Assembly (NCBI GenBank): GCA_026545765.1
Contig: JAIFAC010000010.1
Location: 734,010-798,009, forward strand
DNA from: Plantago major
Lineage: Eukaryota; Streptophyta; Magnoliopsida; Lamiales; Plantaginaceae
Direction of reading: 5' to 3'
Length of the DNA: 64,000 bases
Below, in pieces: positions 34,791 to 48,489 of the stretch. Within the stretch, counting starts at the first letter, position 1, and each line of letters begins with the position of its first letter. Position numbers and translations under genes: made by a program. The notes beneath the pieces were generated by a model. The model had not been told where the DNA came from, did no database searches, and saw only the letters and a list, made by a program, of their open reading frames with translations.

Positions 34791-37700
34791 AAGTCGTGTC
34801 GAGCGCGGGGAGAAGTTCCTGACATACACCTTTGAACTAGATCTAGAGATGATAAGGTGAAGGAACTTTGTCCCATTTTAGGAGGAACCATTTGGTGTGT
34901 GTTAAGTGTACAATATGATGCATATAAAGGTGATGCCCATTCTCAAACAGGAGAATTGCGAGAAATGGAAAAACAACATGGAGTCTGCTCCCATGAAACG
35001 TAAGTGACGAAATGATAGAAGTGATGAAGGCCTGATGGTCATTGACAACTCCGGGCTCAAATATTTGGAGTTTCTAATGGTAGAAGACGAGAGATCAGCG
35101 AAGGATCTTCTGAAGCGATGGAAATGACAAGTGGAATCTGCTAGTCCAAGTCATTCTGAGACCCAAAGCGGGAGGAACTGGACGAATGCCAGAGAGAAAT
35201 CGTCACGGATGGTCAAGCCTCGTAATATCATCATCGGTCGACACTGAGGCACATGATTATGGCCTTGTGGGTGCCTAAGCAATGAGATTGCGCGGTATTG
35301 TCTGTGCAGGCCGAAAACAAGTTGCGAGATTCTCAAGTTGAAATTTCAAAATTTCAAACAAGGACCCATGAAACTCTTGGAAGAACTTGATTTCCATTAC
35401 CACTCTCATGGTGACATAAAAGCGACTCTTGGAAAAGCAACGGTCTCCGGTCGAAAAGATTACAGACCAGCGGAAGTCTTAACCTGGCCAGGAACATGCA
35501 AATGCTTTTATTTTAACAGTGCGAAATATCCTCGATGGAACTTTCTCTCATCTTGCCTCTTGTTGATTGTAGAGCGACTCGAAGGGAACAAACAAGTGAA
35601 AAAGTTGCAAAAGCGTTAACTCTAGTAAAACTCAAGGGAACTTGAAAGAAAAGCAAGGAAGAAAGCTGAGGGATGCTCTTCTTTTGCAAGAAAAATGAGC
35701 AAATATATCGATTGATAAATTGAAAGAAGAAGCGAAGAAAGTGAAAATCATCAAACTCGAACTATCACCGGTACAAAAATATGCAAAGCTACATTTGAAC
35801 AGAAGCCATTCGGGAAAGCATCATGTCTTGAGGAAGGCGAAATTGGAAGCGATATCTGTTCTGTTAGCCGAAACACAGCCGCTTCAAGAAGGATTGTCAC
35901 GCCTCGACAAACTAGGGCAGAATTGTGAAGAAGATCGGAGAATCTTGGAAAGCGCATTAGCTTTGTTGAAGAAAGAAAGAAAATCAAATTCAGCTGAGAT
36001 GCTCTGAGCGTTGAGACGGTCCCGAAGATGACAATTAGGATATTTCGACCCACCATCACCAGGGTATGTAGATTCACTCAAGTATAATCGACTTAGGCCT
36101 CGAAGAAAAGAATGAAATGTGGAGTTCTTGAAATTGACCGGTCCGGAACATCTCAACATAGAAATACATCTTATAGGTGATGAAATTGCTTTATACTTCA
36201 ACATTGTACATAGTGATGAAGAGAAATAAAAATCTAGAAAATCTCGGGAAAAAGAACTTAACATCTATGAAGAATTTCTAATGATGGAGCTAAGTAAGAA
36301 AACCTTGAAGAAGAAAGGAATTCTTACCAAGAGAAGATTTCTCAATTAGTTAAAATGCTCACGAGAGAAAGGATCTTTGAAATTCATCTCTCAAAGGCAC
36401 AGTTATAAAATTTGAAAAGTCACATAAAGCGATGGCTGATTCTGAAAATATGAAGATCTTCTTTAGGAGCGAACCGAGAAGAATTATCTTTTTCAATCTT
36501 ATGCAGAAGCTGGTGACACTCTTCTTGAAGTACAATCTTACTTGAGGAGATCCTTGAAAGAAAAGGACTTGAAGTGAATACAGACAGTTGTTCTATCACT
36601 ACGAATAAAGTGAGAAAAGAACATTTGTAAAGTACTCGGCAAAACCGGTTTCCGTACAATCTATGATATCGGTGAGAAGGCGAATTGTTGACAAGAAAGG
36701 TTGCGACTAAACCTTTGTGGGAAAACAAGTCAAAACAAAGCCCATTAGACGCGATATACGAAAAGAAACTGTGAAAAGTGTAAACACCAGTCTTCATGTC
36801 TCTCAAAAGGTAAGTGCAGGGAGCTGGCAAATTCTCCCTGTCCACTTTTAGAAGGGTGGACGACAGAGACGCAAAACGGCAGAAAAGATCTCAAACTCTT
36901 CAAGTGCTAATGTGCTAAACGTATTTCTTTACTCATAATCCTAGCAATAACTCAAATTGCTCGTGACTCGAAAATGAAGACTCCACTAAACTTAAAGATG
37001 AAAACAAGCTAACAGTATCAACATCATATCATTTTCAATGTGAAAAACTCGACAGATGATGTTGACCTTCGGTATCTTTTGAAAGAATGGTATATGTTAC
37101 TTTCAGTTGAAATAATCACAAGATCTTTCAGAGTGCAATCGGACCTTAATGGATCTTTTGGAAAAGTAAAGTTTGAAAGAAAAAAATTTATTAGTTGTTT
37201 GATTGAAACATCTGAAATGTTTGGTGGTTGTTGAAAAGGATTCTGAGAATCTCGAAAGAAATGGAGAGTGAGGGATGACTGGGCAGTTCATCAAAGTGAT
37301 GGATGTGGACAATGGGCTGGTCTTTGGATGTTTCATCTAGAATATTGAACAAAAATATAGAAGCATTGGGAAGACCAATGATTCAGAGTTGGACCAGTGA
37401 AGAAACACAATTATAGAAATTAGTCACATGTGCAGGAGTTTGGATGGATGACGGAAGTGATTTCAGAGGGTGAGGTCATGTTGCTGCTTAGTTCAAGTGA
37501 TGACATGAGATCAGAACAACTTTGTGACCATTTAACAGTTGAATGGCTGCAGGATTGAGTTTGGCCGGAGTATGGACGGCTGCAGTTATCTTTGGATCCT
37601 TGCTTGATGGGAAAAAGCACCTCGGGAACTTGTGGTTTACGGGTACTAGACTTATCTCACTGTGGTTTTAGCCTTAAAGAAGCAAATTCAATTTGCAACT

Positions 37701-38049
37701 ACACCACGGTGAATAACCTATTCACTGCTTGGTTGTTATTAAACTTACAAGATTACATGGGATGTGACAACAACTTAAAGACTATGGACTCGATGAGGAA
37801 GAAAACTCCCATTTTGCAGCAGCAAGCTTTAAATTGCTATAATAACGATTACCTGAGAATCCTAAATTTCATGCGAACAAAGCACATTGATGTTAGAGCA
37901 TCACTTCATCGAGAGACCATGTTGAAAGGGGCATGATATAGAGAGATACTTTCAAAAGTTCCAGCACTTTGAAGACCAACTTACGAGATATCTTCCACCC
38001 CAGAAGCCACTACAAAAGTAGATTCTGTATAGAACATAGTCTTGGACTA

Positions 38050-41000
38050 ATGGAATTCTAATGATGTAGCGAAGAGTTCAGGAATACAGGCAGGCATCAG
38101 AGAAGAGGAATGCAGAGCAGGCGAAATCCGGAGAAAGTATAGGTATGGAATGCGTTATCCAGGACACAAGAGAAAAGAAATCTAGGGCCCGGTATCTTGA
38201 GGAAGTCAAAAAGGTTAAGAGCAAAATGATGGCTTAAGATCTACGAGAGGGAACTCGAGATATCTGAATCTTTTCTATAAACTGCAGGGGACACACAAGA
38301 GAATAGTATAACTTATCTCACGCGATCGAGCTACTCTCTTTGAAACTGCGCATTATTTCTATCTTGATGAAAAACTTGGAAAAATCCACAAGTATAAGGC
38401 AGATTCAGGATGCAAATAGCGAGTGATTCTTCAGTGTAGCATCTAAGCATTGATTCGAGGCTATGAGGCCAGAATTCATTAAATGGGCACAATTACACTT
38501 GTTGATTGTGATCATTCTTCTTTGAAAAAGCAATGGTGAAGTGAAACCCTTGATGAAATTAAGCGATTGATCTATCTCCGGTGGAAATTAATTCCACGGT
38601 AAATAGTGGGTAGTGAAATTGAGACATGGCCCACTAAGCATTTAATGCCGAACTAGCTTTTGCTCACGCTTTTGTTTAAATCACGCAATTCACGTACACA
38701 AAATCCAATTTAACATGTATTTGTCCGATGAGATTATTTAAGCTATATATATAGGATTTTTGGCACTTCAAAAATCACTTTTTCTAATCCGAAAAGCTCA
38801 TCTTGCTACAAAATAGCAAATCCTTCTCTTGATTCTCTTGCCAAAAGCTTCTATGATACATGCCAAAATCAAAGATTAAGTTTTCTACGCAAGTCTTGCA
38901 GATCAAATCTCTTTCAAACACGCAATTTCAAATCCTACACTATATAAAGAGATGGCCCTAAAGAGTTTCGAACACCTTTTGAAATCTCAATCCTCCACAC
39001 GGTCTTCTTTGAAAAAGCAAGCACGAGTTGGTTATTGTGAACAATCGGTTGGTAGGAGATTTTTTTAATCGACCATTGAGACTTCAAATCCTGCAGAATG
39101 ATTTAAGGTGGTTCCAATAGTTGAGAAGCCACCTCACGCAGTGGAATAGAGAACGGTGAGCGAGGAAGCTAATTCTTGACGGCATGCTAGCGAAAGGAGG
39201 CACAAATCAAAGGGCTTTCTACATCTCACCCTCGCCCACAATTGGAATTTCATCACCGATGTGTTGGAATTCTACAACAACTCAGAGATTATTTCCTACG
39301 TGTTTAAGAAGACCTTTGAAATAAAGGTAATACTGTCAAAGTACCTCCGATCCAAGGAGAGGAAATCATATACTGGACTTAACAACTTTACGTAAGTTGT
39401 TTGAGTTTCAAAATCTTGGAAAGGATTTTGAAATAAACACCAAGAATATGATGAACTCCTTGAAAGGTGTTAAGAGCCATGTGTCTGTTGATGGCGATGT
39501 GTGATCTTGAAAATCGAGATACACCCGCGAGTTCAAGCTTCTTGACATGTCCGAACGGACATATGATGGTTCAACTGGGATATCTTGGCTTTGCATTCTT
39601 CACGGATGTCTTTGATGGTCTACAAGGAATTACTTTGACCCGGATAAAAGCCAAAACGTGAATCGCATTGATTGCTTCTTCTTGAATCGACATAAAACAA
39701 TTTGGAAAGCCCCCTTTAAGCGGCGGGAAAATGCGCCTTCATGAAGTTTGTGGAGAAGGATTCAAGGCTTAGAGCCTAAGATTGTAAAGGACTAGCTAAG
39801 CAAAAGGCCCGCGATTGAGCTATGATGCAGATATGCTACTTGCTGGAGAGAAAGCTTGGCATTGAGCTTTCGGAGAGGCCCAGCGGTTAGAAATAACCCA
39901 GCGGTAACCTACTCTACAAATATGAGTATACTTTAAACTTGATGAAAAAAAGTTCTTTGGGTCTCGGAAGAAGGTTCTAAGAAAGCGAAAGAAATGCGAA
40001 AAGGTATACGAAGAAAGGATTGCGACCAAGAAGCTAGGAACTTCAAGAAAGTGTTGGTAGCCGTCGGAAGAACACACCCCGAAAGAGGTTGTCGATTCTC
40101 GGATATCTGCGAGCGAACTTCTTGAATGATAAGGCGATAAAAGAAGCGGATGAAATCATCAATGCTTTGCAAAGAGTTATCAACTCTTGCGAACAAGTGA
40201 AGACTCATCAAGGAAAGTGCTTTCGGAAATGTTGCGAAAGCTATTCACGAAGCGCTGGCGACCCGAACTTTATAAATGCTTTGCGAAAGTGGTAGAAAAA
40301 CACCGAAGACCCTATCTGCTGACAGGGGCAGAGATAATGGACTAATCGGGTTCCACTAATCTTTGGTATGAGAGCTGCGATGATGAAGATGATGAACTAG
40401 TCATCTCTCTGAGTCCTAGAAGAACAAAGAGGGCTGGAGATTCTTTGAAAGCGATGGCGGTGATTAGGTATCTGAAGAAGAACTACACGCACGGGTTGTT
40501 GAACCTATAGCAAAGGTTGTTGAATTTGCGAGAAGCACATCATCGAGAGCGTTTCTTCACGCGCCAATTTCAAAAAGCCACGATGAGTGGTATTTTAGTC
40601 TTTAGCGAGATCTTTGATGGAAAGTGCCACATCTATAAAATACACGGAAGAACATTCTCTTGACCCAATCCCTACGCTTCCACGGAACAACCACGCAACA
40701 ACCACAAAACACTGAACGCAACCACAATAGCAACAAGTGGTTGATGAAATGAGTAAATGAACTCCATTTCAAATTACCGGCAATGCCGTGTCTTTGAGAA
40801 GAAAATCTGCAAAGGCGAGGTTCCCCTGACTTCGATGAGAGGAATCAAGCTGAGAACATCTACTCGGAATGATCAACAGAGAACAACGAAGCGGGTTGCA
40901 TACTTTCGGGAAAGGTGTGAAGCTACGGGGAAACTTCAAGCAAAAGCGCCTTTGGGACAAGAAGACCCTAAGTATAGAAAGGTCACAAGTTCGAGGAAAC

Positions 41001-44000
41001 CCAATCGACTGAAAACTCAAATTTTCGGTGGTAGCGGCCAGAACGCTCTTTATCTTGTGAAATTTTTTATGCTTATGTAGCATCTTGTTTACTCATAAAA
41101 TTTCTTTTGTTACGGTGAGTTAGAGCTCTGAACATAACAAGAGGAAGAGTGAAAGCTGGCTACCTCGAAGGCCCGAAGAGGGATTCCCTGACCTCGCCTC
41201 TTAAGATATCACGAGCACATGCCCGCGGTAATAATTATTCTTAAGATAACACTTCTACCAACCCTAGAAGTTATAAGTTGTATGTGCCTTAATCATTAAA
41301 ATAAAATGTTTCTAACGAGGCTCCAAGCGCGAGAAAAGAGGAAGATAAAGGCGAAATGCCACGGAAGAAAACCAGGGGAAACCCGACAAGGTTTTAGAAG
41401 AGCAATCATTGAGCCTTCCGGTATGAAGGCTCTTATGAAAATCGAGTATTAGAAAATATTCTTCACCTTGGGTTAACTAAAATCTTTCTCTAGAATTATT
41501 CAATGCTTTCTACTCACAGGCTCTCACTTTCGGGAAGTAGAAGTGCAAGGGCGGCCAGTTGAGCAGCCCCACACTTTGCTTATGGAAATTGATGAGGCAT
41601 CGGGGCCTTCATCCACAAGAGAGAAAGATTCGAGAGGCTGCACAAGTCTACGAGAGACAAAATGTCTGAGCCTCCATGGGTAAGTGACCTCTCGGATACT
41701 CGACTTGTCCTTAAAGTTTTCTTGATAAAATTTCCCTAAGTATTGCCCTGATAATGTTAATTCTCGAGGTTCAAGAAAGGTTGAGTGAGGATCGGACTTC
41801 CAGAGTCTCCGCCTCCGCGAGCAAGATACTCACGAGGACACCGATTGTCTGCAGATGAACAGAATCTCGACAGGCTTTGAAGTACTTACTCGGAGGTAAC
41901 TCGAAAGTGCTACCTTCCTTCTCCTCCACCGGATATCTATAAAAGTTTTGGAAGCTCACTCAAGCACTGCTTTCTTTCGAGCTCGAAGCAATAGTCTGTA
42001 GAAGCGGGCTCCCAATGTTGAGACAAAAAGGGACCTACTTCCCTTCTTTAAAAAGCTCACACCCCTTAAGGTGCCTACGATCTCCTGCGAAATATTGAGA
42101 ATCACCAGTTCAACTTCTAAGCCAGAGCCCGAGCACGGCTCTTGAGCTTGGAGACATACATCCATCTGATGTTCCTACCCGAGCGATGCTACGGTGAAAC
42201 GGTCGACTCGGTGCATAAGGATTTCTCCGGAGAAGTGGCGCACTGATTTAATCCTGAAGCCTTTGAGCAGGCCAGGATGGTCAGGACAGATTACAAGAAT
42301 GGCATTTAAGCCGGTCACGCCCCAAACTACGCAATTTATACCTTACGAACAAAGAAGGGTTAATGTAAATGGAAAGATCACTATTCCACGAAGTGATCAA
42401 TCTTGTGTCTGAAGATGATGAGGAGGAAGAGATAAACAAAAATGACTTGATGAACCTCCACTAACCATCATCAAAAGGATGACCACAGACAAAAGGATGA
42501 TGATGATGCCCTGCACAGGGCCAGGAGGAATTTACGCTAGAAATGATGCCTCGGTGGCGAAAAGCACTGCAGAAGACTTCAGAAATCTCCGGTCTCCATC
42601 TCTCCCAGAAATCTACTCATCCATCTTCTAACCAGCACCCGATTTACTCTCGGAAGAGCAAGTGGTTGAGCTTTACGAAGAAACCGATGAGAGAAAATAT
42701 TAAACACTTCGAGCGGAATCTCGCTCCGACTCGAGTTTCAATTGTTGGAGAAGAACAACACACTCCATCTTCAAGCTGGAAGATCAAATAGCTAAATCGA
42801 GAACAAGCGATCAACTACAAGATCAATACTTACAAAAGAAATGATTATGTCTGAGGTTAAAGAGCTACGATGTTGTGCATGATAATCAACTTTGAAGAAC
42901 TCGATCTTGAAGAAAATGTCACAAAATCAATGACATGATGCTAAAGTGCATCATCTTCAAAGAAGTACCATCCTCCTCGAAGAGGAAGAAACCAATCTAC
43001 GAGATGGTTGCTTGGACTCGATATTCTGTCGATGAAAATGTCCGAAGAGGGGATGAAGATCCACTTTGAAATTTGATTACTCGGATGATGAAGAAGACAA
43101 GACTTTAGCGAGAGCACCGCCATGAACATTTAGCGGTTTCTCATGAAAAGGAAGGCGATTGCTCTCTGATACCGACCAAAGTATTCAATAAGCGCTTGAA
43201 ATGTCCACTCAATGAATACATGAGCAGTGCAATCTTGGCTCACTTCCCCGAACAAGGAGATGTCTTCCGCGAACAAGGAAGTAATTGCCTCGTCCCTCAC
43301 AGAAGTGAAAAAGTTCCTTGAGCTCATCACTAGGAGAACAACTAGCATAGTCATTGCTCGGAAAGATGCAGGGAATGATAAGGGCGATGATCGTCTTTAT
43401 TTGAAAAAAGCTTTCCAAGAGGCAAGTTACAGCTTCTTTGGAAGCGGATGCCATCCTAAAACGGGTAGTTAATGGCGAGCTCAGCGATAAGGACAATGGA
43501 CTTATCAAGCAAATCGGGGCTCGAAAGCCTTGAACTGAAGTTGGTCGCTTTAACATAATTATTTACAAGGGCACTTTAACTCTCTCTCCAGTTCTTTATG
43601 AGGTAAGTCATTGACCCGACAATGACTAAGGGAAAGAGTGTACAAATCCCGGACCTCGAAAGTCGGGGAATGGGAAGAAGGGAGAAAACAAGAAGAAATC
43701 ACGGAAGTGATGCGGCTCGAGAAAGGAAGAAGAAACATGAAAGCTTTAGCCACCACTCGAGAATCAATGAACCCTCCTCGAGCAGTACAGCTTTGCAAAT
43801 AGTAGGTAGCATTGCTTCCCTGAAAACTTCTTGAAAGGAACTAAAATGATAACAAGGGCGCATTGCTTGCAGAAACCTCAAGTACAGGCTCCGAGGAGAG
43901 ACAAGTTAAAGGGATTGATGAATCTTACGAAGAAGAAGAAGAAGAAGGTCAAATCAGATGTCACAGAAGCTGATGAAGAAGGCGTAAAAACTCACAAAGA

Positions 44001-45235
44001 TTTAATCTTGATGATGATGAGAAGCTGGTGAAGATAAAAGCTCCTAGTCACAAGAAAGAAAAATTAAGCTAAGCGAGCCCATGGTACCATTTGCAAGCCC
44101 TAGCGGCTAAAACACCCTCACGGAAATACCAAAATCTATCCGGTGGTTCTTGACAACTTGAAGAATTCAAGACAAAAGAAGAACGGTGAGGAAGTGAGAG
44201 CAAAGACAAAGAAATCGACTTCCCTCTGGGCCAAGAAGAAGCGAAATAGAGTATGTGAAGTATGACAATGATTCCTCTACGTCTCTGGTGCATCAATGAA
44301 GAAAAATGGCTATTGGATTACGGAACTTAAAGCATACATTAGTAAATTCGAAGATTTCCGAACGATCCATAAACAACTTATGGCATGGAGAAAAGATAAA
44401 CCGACCTTGATCAACACCAAATCACGGCTATTAAAGCACAGTTGGATTTTGGGTTAATCAAGAAGAGGCTGAAGCCATGAAAGGACCTCTCGATGAATGT
44501 CCATATGGAAAGCAGGATGATGTGCTGCGAATTCTAAATATCACAGAAACGACCACGAGAGCAAGACTTTAACGTAGAACCACATGAATCGTTCTATCTA
44601 GCGAAGATCAATACAAGGTGACATCGGATATCTGAGGATTATCTATGAATACTTCAAGCTTTCGGATATCGGGAATAGAGGCATGCACGGAAGTGGTGAA
44701 AGTATACGTAGATTGAAACATTTTGTCGAGAAAATCCTACACAAAACCTATAAAGAAGTGCGTGGATTTGCGGAGACCTTTGAGATGCTCGTCAGAACAC
44801 TTCTCTATGATTATTCTGATGACATCAAAAGGTTTGGAGATAGGAAATTTGCAGACTGATCCACAGAAATACTGTTGAAGACTTGAAGAGATTGAAGACT
44901 TGAAGACTAGTTTATTAGGATGTCTACTTGGAGCTTGGTTACTCATGTTTTCCTAATTTACTATGTAGTTTTTGTATTTTCTTGGTGAGCCAAACTTGTT
45001 CTATGTATTGAAGTTATCGTAATCTCTCTTTATAACTTATCGAGAACTTACTCTCGGATAGTTTTCTATAAAAAGATAACTGACCAAAAGATCACCTTGT
45101 GATTTGGTTGATGTTTACTTTTTTCACACTTAATTAAATAATTTTAAGATCTTAAGAAAAGATTAAAGTGTTGGATTGTTCACTCATCAGTTGTAATAGG
45201 TAAGATATTACTGTCATCGTTGGTGATCAAAAATT
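38050..45235 (+). other. Extra 3' region of element B (envelope-like position)
   Basis: About 7 kb between the RNase H segment and the 3' LTR. A TATA-like stretch lies at 38,744-38,753 and an ATG at 38,952-38,954 (MALKSFEH), matching the layout in element D. Around 39,240-39,390 a frame with VLEFYNN and FKKTFEI is weakly reminiscent of the plant transposon protein domain found in some retroelements. Acidic and lysine-rich coiled-coil-like frames follow to about 44,050. The end (about 43,950-45,140) matches the inverse of 62,853-64,000 in element E. Broken; function not assigned. Confidence 0.6.
38744..38753 (+). promoter_or_regulatory. TATA-like box before the 3' extra frame of element B
   Basis: TATATATATA about 200 bases before ATG 38,952. 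Flanks match those around 31,365-31,374 in element D (inverted). Confidence 0.5.
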
Positions 45236-46972
45236 TGTTGGGAAATTTGTTGGGAAATTTGTTAGGAAATTTGTTAGATATTTTATTAGAAATATCTGTT
45301 TAGATTTGATAAGCAAGGTATTAATGATGACTTATCTTAGTCTCGAGAAAAGGTGATTAGTACTCTTGGTTCACTTGAACATTGTAAAAGAGGAAACTCA
45401 CTAAGTATGATGGTCTAGCTAATCTTGTATAGGATGTTAGGTCTCAAAATGTAATTTTTATTTTATGGAGAGAAGACGAGAAGAAGACATCAGCAGAACA
45501 AGCTCGACATTGAAGACTTGAAGAAGCGCAAGATTAAAAGCTTTAGTTTTTGAGATACCTTAGCGAGATATCTTGAAGACACGAATAGTTTTAAACAAAC
45601 GTGTCTGAAGAGATATCGAGAAATAAAAGGCCTATCGAAAACAAGGAAAGTGTCCTGAGATATCCATTCTCGGATACCTTGTGCATTATACATTTACGAA
45701 AAAGAAATATATATATATTGCAAACAAAGTTGTTTCAATAAAAGTGGTATCGAAGATTGAAGATAAGGGCGTGCAAAGAATCGGATAACACTAGTCTACG
45801 TTACAAAGCATGAGTTAAGATTGGCACTTTCTGAGGACAAAAGTATAGTACAATGCATTTAATGCAGACGAGATGAGATGTCACGAATAAAAGCAAGCGG
45901 CGAAATTTTCTTACGAAGAAAGACAAAACACCTTTCGTTACTATACCTGATATCAATAGTTTGAATTTGAGCTAAGGATACTATTGACGACACTCCAATT
46001 CATCTATAAATATCAACACTTGATTGCTTGAAGACACACCTTAGAACTACAGGAACTTCTTGAACATCTTACTCTCTCAAAGCAAATTACTTATCCTCAA
46101 AGCTTTACATTTGCGATAAAGCTTTTGATCTTGAGTAACTCTTGAAGTTCTAGTGTCACGATCCTAAACAAGCACAACTATACGTGAAAGAGTTGAAGCG
46201 AAAGATCAAGTATACGAGATTCATTCTCTTCTTTATGGCAGCGCCTTGGAACATTTATCTAAGACTTGGAGTCGTAAAAAGAAACAAGATACCATACATT
46301 GAAAAGTGTATTAAGTATACTTGATTCACAGGAGCTATCGAATAAGCGAATAAGTTATTAGAAGCTCGTCCCTGGCAAACTTCGAACCAAAACCGACACC
46401 ATAAGCTGGCGGTAGATGCGAAGTACTTAGTTTGAAAATGGGAATAACTCGAGGTTACGGTATATGGGAAGTACTTGATTTGGGAAACTAAGGAATAACT
46501 CGGATTATTGAGTATGGAAGTACTTAGCTTGGGAAGTTGGGGAATAACTTCAAAGGTTTCGATGCAGGAAGTGCTTGGTCTGAAAGGGGAACAACTCAGG
46601 GAACATTTGGTTGGGAACCATTTGTTTAAAGGAATCTTAGAATAGGATTTTGTAAGGAGAACTTCGATTATCTATTCTAGTGAATTCTGGGTCTCTGGAA
46701 GACCCGGAAGTGGATTAGTTGGAGGATTCGCCACCTCCGAGATACCTATATACTGGCATGTTATTTACCTTTTTCTATGACACACATTTGATGTATTCTC
46801 ACAACACACACACACACACACTTTAGCATTTACGCACTTATCTATATTAAGTCTTCGGCGCTCTGATTCTAAGTATGGATATCTACTGGAATATCGAGAA
46901 ATAGTTTTATCGACAAAAGTTTTAAAGACTATTCACCTCTAGTCTTTTACTTTGCCGTTATCTGGACCAACA
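45236..46972 (+). repeat. 3' LTR of element B
   Basis: Starts in a short tandem repeat of TTGTTGGGAAA units and ends GGACCAACA at 46,972. TATA-like box CTATAAATAT at 46,004-46,013; CA microsatellite at about 46,804-46,822. About 1,737 bases. Confidence 0.82.
46004..46013 (+). promoter_or_regulatory. TATA-like box, 3' LTR of B
   Basis: CTATAAATAT, same context as in the 5' LTR. Confidence 0.6.
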
Positions 46973-47230
46973 GTGGGTGATGGCGGAGGCGGGACATGGC
47001 TTGCTCCATCATACAAGCTCAGTTCTCCTCCTTTGTTCTCGTGCCAGCTCCATAGCGTCCTTTTTTTGTTGCTCCACTCTTGAGTTAACTTGGCAACTTG
47101 TTCCCGGACTGCTGATTGCACCATTTAGAGACCTGGTCACGTATATGTAAGCAGACGTGCGGGCTGCAGGATGATGATGAGGGCACCGGACTAGCGGATG
47201 CAACCGGGCTCCAGATCCATATATTAAATC
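46973..47230 (-). pseudogene. CACTA 1 coiled-coil coding piece, possible second transposon protein
   Basis: Minus-strand frames read VREQVAKLTQEW and MELAREQRRRTEL, then a proline- and histidine-rich tail. This glutamate/arginine-rich coil resembles the C-terminal part of the plant En/Spm accessory transposase (Transposase_24-like) family, but that is a resemblance in composition, not an alignment. Frames are shifted and the copia LTR begins just beyond its 3' end. 47,230-48,030 holds only short minus-strand frames (for example TTLGGDLLSLIII) that I cannot assign. Confidence 0.4.
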
Positions 47231-48037
47231 CTTTCTTGTCGGTTTGTTGACCTACAGGAAGATGTTGTCAACATTTATTCGATTGACAACACATCACCAT
47301 CTCGTCCTCTGCCCGCCACGAGCATCAACCTCGACTGAAATCGTAAATACTTCGGCATATCATGATCGATTCTTGTTTTTTAAAGTAACTTGTAATAGTG
47401 TGAAATATGAACTTTAAGCAACATAAACATACTCGCGAATATTGATACGAAGGGCGGCAGTCGGTCCATACCCATATACAGCAGCCTTCTTGAAGATGGC
47501 ATACTTGGATGTCACCTCCCCGTTATACACCTAGAATCAAGCAGATCTAGTCGACAATTTATCATCTACAAGTAATAGAAGCGAGAGACTTCATACATAC
47601 ATGTGCTAGATTGCAAAAACACATATATACCTTATGATTGATAATAATCAGTGACAGTAGATCGCCTCCCAAGGTGGTGACGGCCACTTCTGCCGTGTCG
47701 ATTTGATGCTCAGGATGCCAGTTACACTTTGTTGGTGCAAACAGCGTCACGGACGCCGATTGGTAGCAGTAAAGAGGGCATCCCAAGGCCTCCGCTGGAT
47801 CAACACGTGGAGGATTTATACACCCCGATCGATGGCCTTCTACCGACGGACCATATCCACATGTACGATTTGGATCCCAGGTCTAAGTAAACCACGCCGG
47901 ATACGTAGGATCAACTTCTCTTGAAGATGAAGTACTCTTCTACCTCCCAATTTCATACTGACATCGAAATCGATACATGTATAACCTCACCGTGTTACAT
48001 CAATTTAACAAAGATCTGACAACATTATAGCAGATAT

Positions 48038-48204
48038 GGTGACTAACATATCACCCAAACAAAGTGGCTAACATACCACTCACATATAGTGGCTAACATA
48101 CCACTCACATTGTCCTAAATTTTACTAACACAATGGTGACCTAACATATCACCCAAATAAAGTGGCTAACATACCACTCACATCAGTGGTAATAACATAC
48201 CACT
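48038..48204. repeat. Hairpin minisatellite inside CACTA 1
   Basis: Six units, each an inverted repeat around the loop CTAACATA. Two have stem GGTGA/TCACC (48,038-48,055; 48,135-48,153) and four have stem AGTGG/CCACT (48,063-48,080; 48,088-48,105; 48,161-48,178; 48,185-48,204). The loop gains one or two bases in two units, but all six stems pair fully. Spacers include CACAT and a TCCTAAATTTTACTAAC segment also found, inverted, in CACTA 2. It lies between coding remnants, perhaps in an intron. Confidence 0.85.
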
Positions 48205-48489
48205 CCTTATTAAGCGATTATAATTACAAGCGAAGGAATGCCGTATTTTAACTTACCCTCGGCTCATGAGAGTACTCGGCCCTCATGCGCTCCGAGATGT
48301 GGCTCAACACTCACCACCACTTACGGTGGCTCTCTCTGCTCAGGAAGATGTCACCTGGTTTGTTGTGCACCTCCAGGGCCAAAGGTGTTGTCAATGTATA
48401 AGATACACCAAGCGAAGAATGTATTACTTTAGTACAACAATTATGCTTGTCAACTATCATTTATAAGTTATGTTTTATATTTAAGAAGA

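Larger units (their letters stand above)
33097..46972 (+). mobile_element. Copia element B, Sirevirus-like, with both LTRs, broken
   Basis: Plus-strand copy of the same family, inserted in CACTA 1. Parts: 5' LTR 33,097-34,790; primer-site remnant just after it; gag-like region from about 34,840, with a lysine-rich coiled-coil-like frame at 35,720-36,007; RNase H-like segment near 37,600-37,760 (KSTSGTC); a long extra 3' region of about 7 kb; 3' LTR 45,236-46,972. I do not see integrase or reverse transcriptase domains, so it looks non-autonomous. Many breaks. No convincing 5-bp target duplication. The two LTRs differ at many places, mainly by short indels, so an age estimate is unsafe. Confidence 0.82.

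Noticed and set aside
35720-36077. Host gene for a lysine-rich coiled-coil protein
   Set aside because: It lies inside element B between its LTR and RNase H segment and parallels the gag-pol region of copy A.
38700-39000. Start of a host nuclear gene with TATA box
   Set aside because: The same arrangement occurs in element D, so it belongs to the retroelement family.
33092-46977. A 5-bp target duplication around element B
   Set aside because: Left flank AAATT and right flank GTGGG do not match.
48036-48205. CRISPR-like array of spaced short repeats
   Set aside because: Plant context, palindromic 18-base units with non-unique spacers, no cas genes; it is a minisatellite within a transposon.
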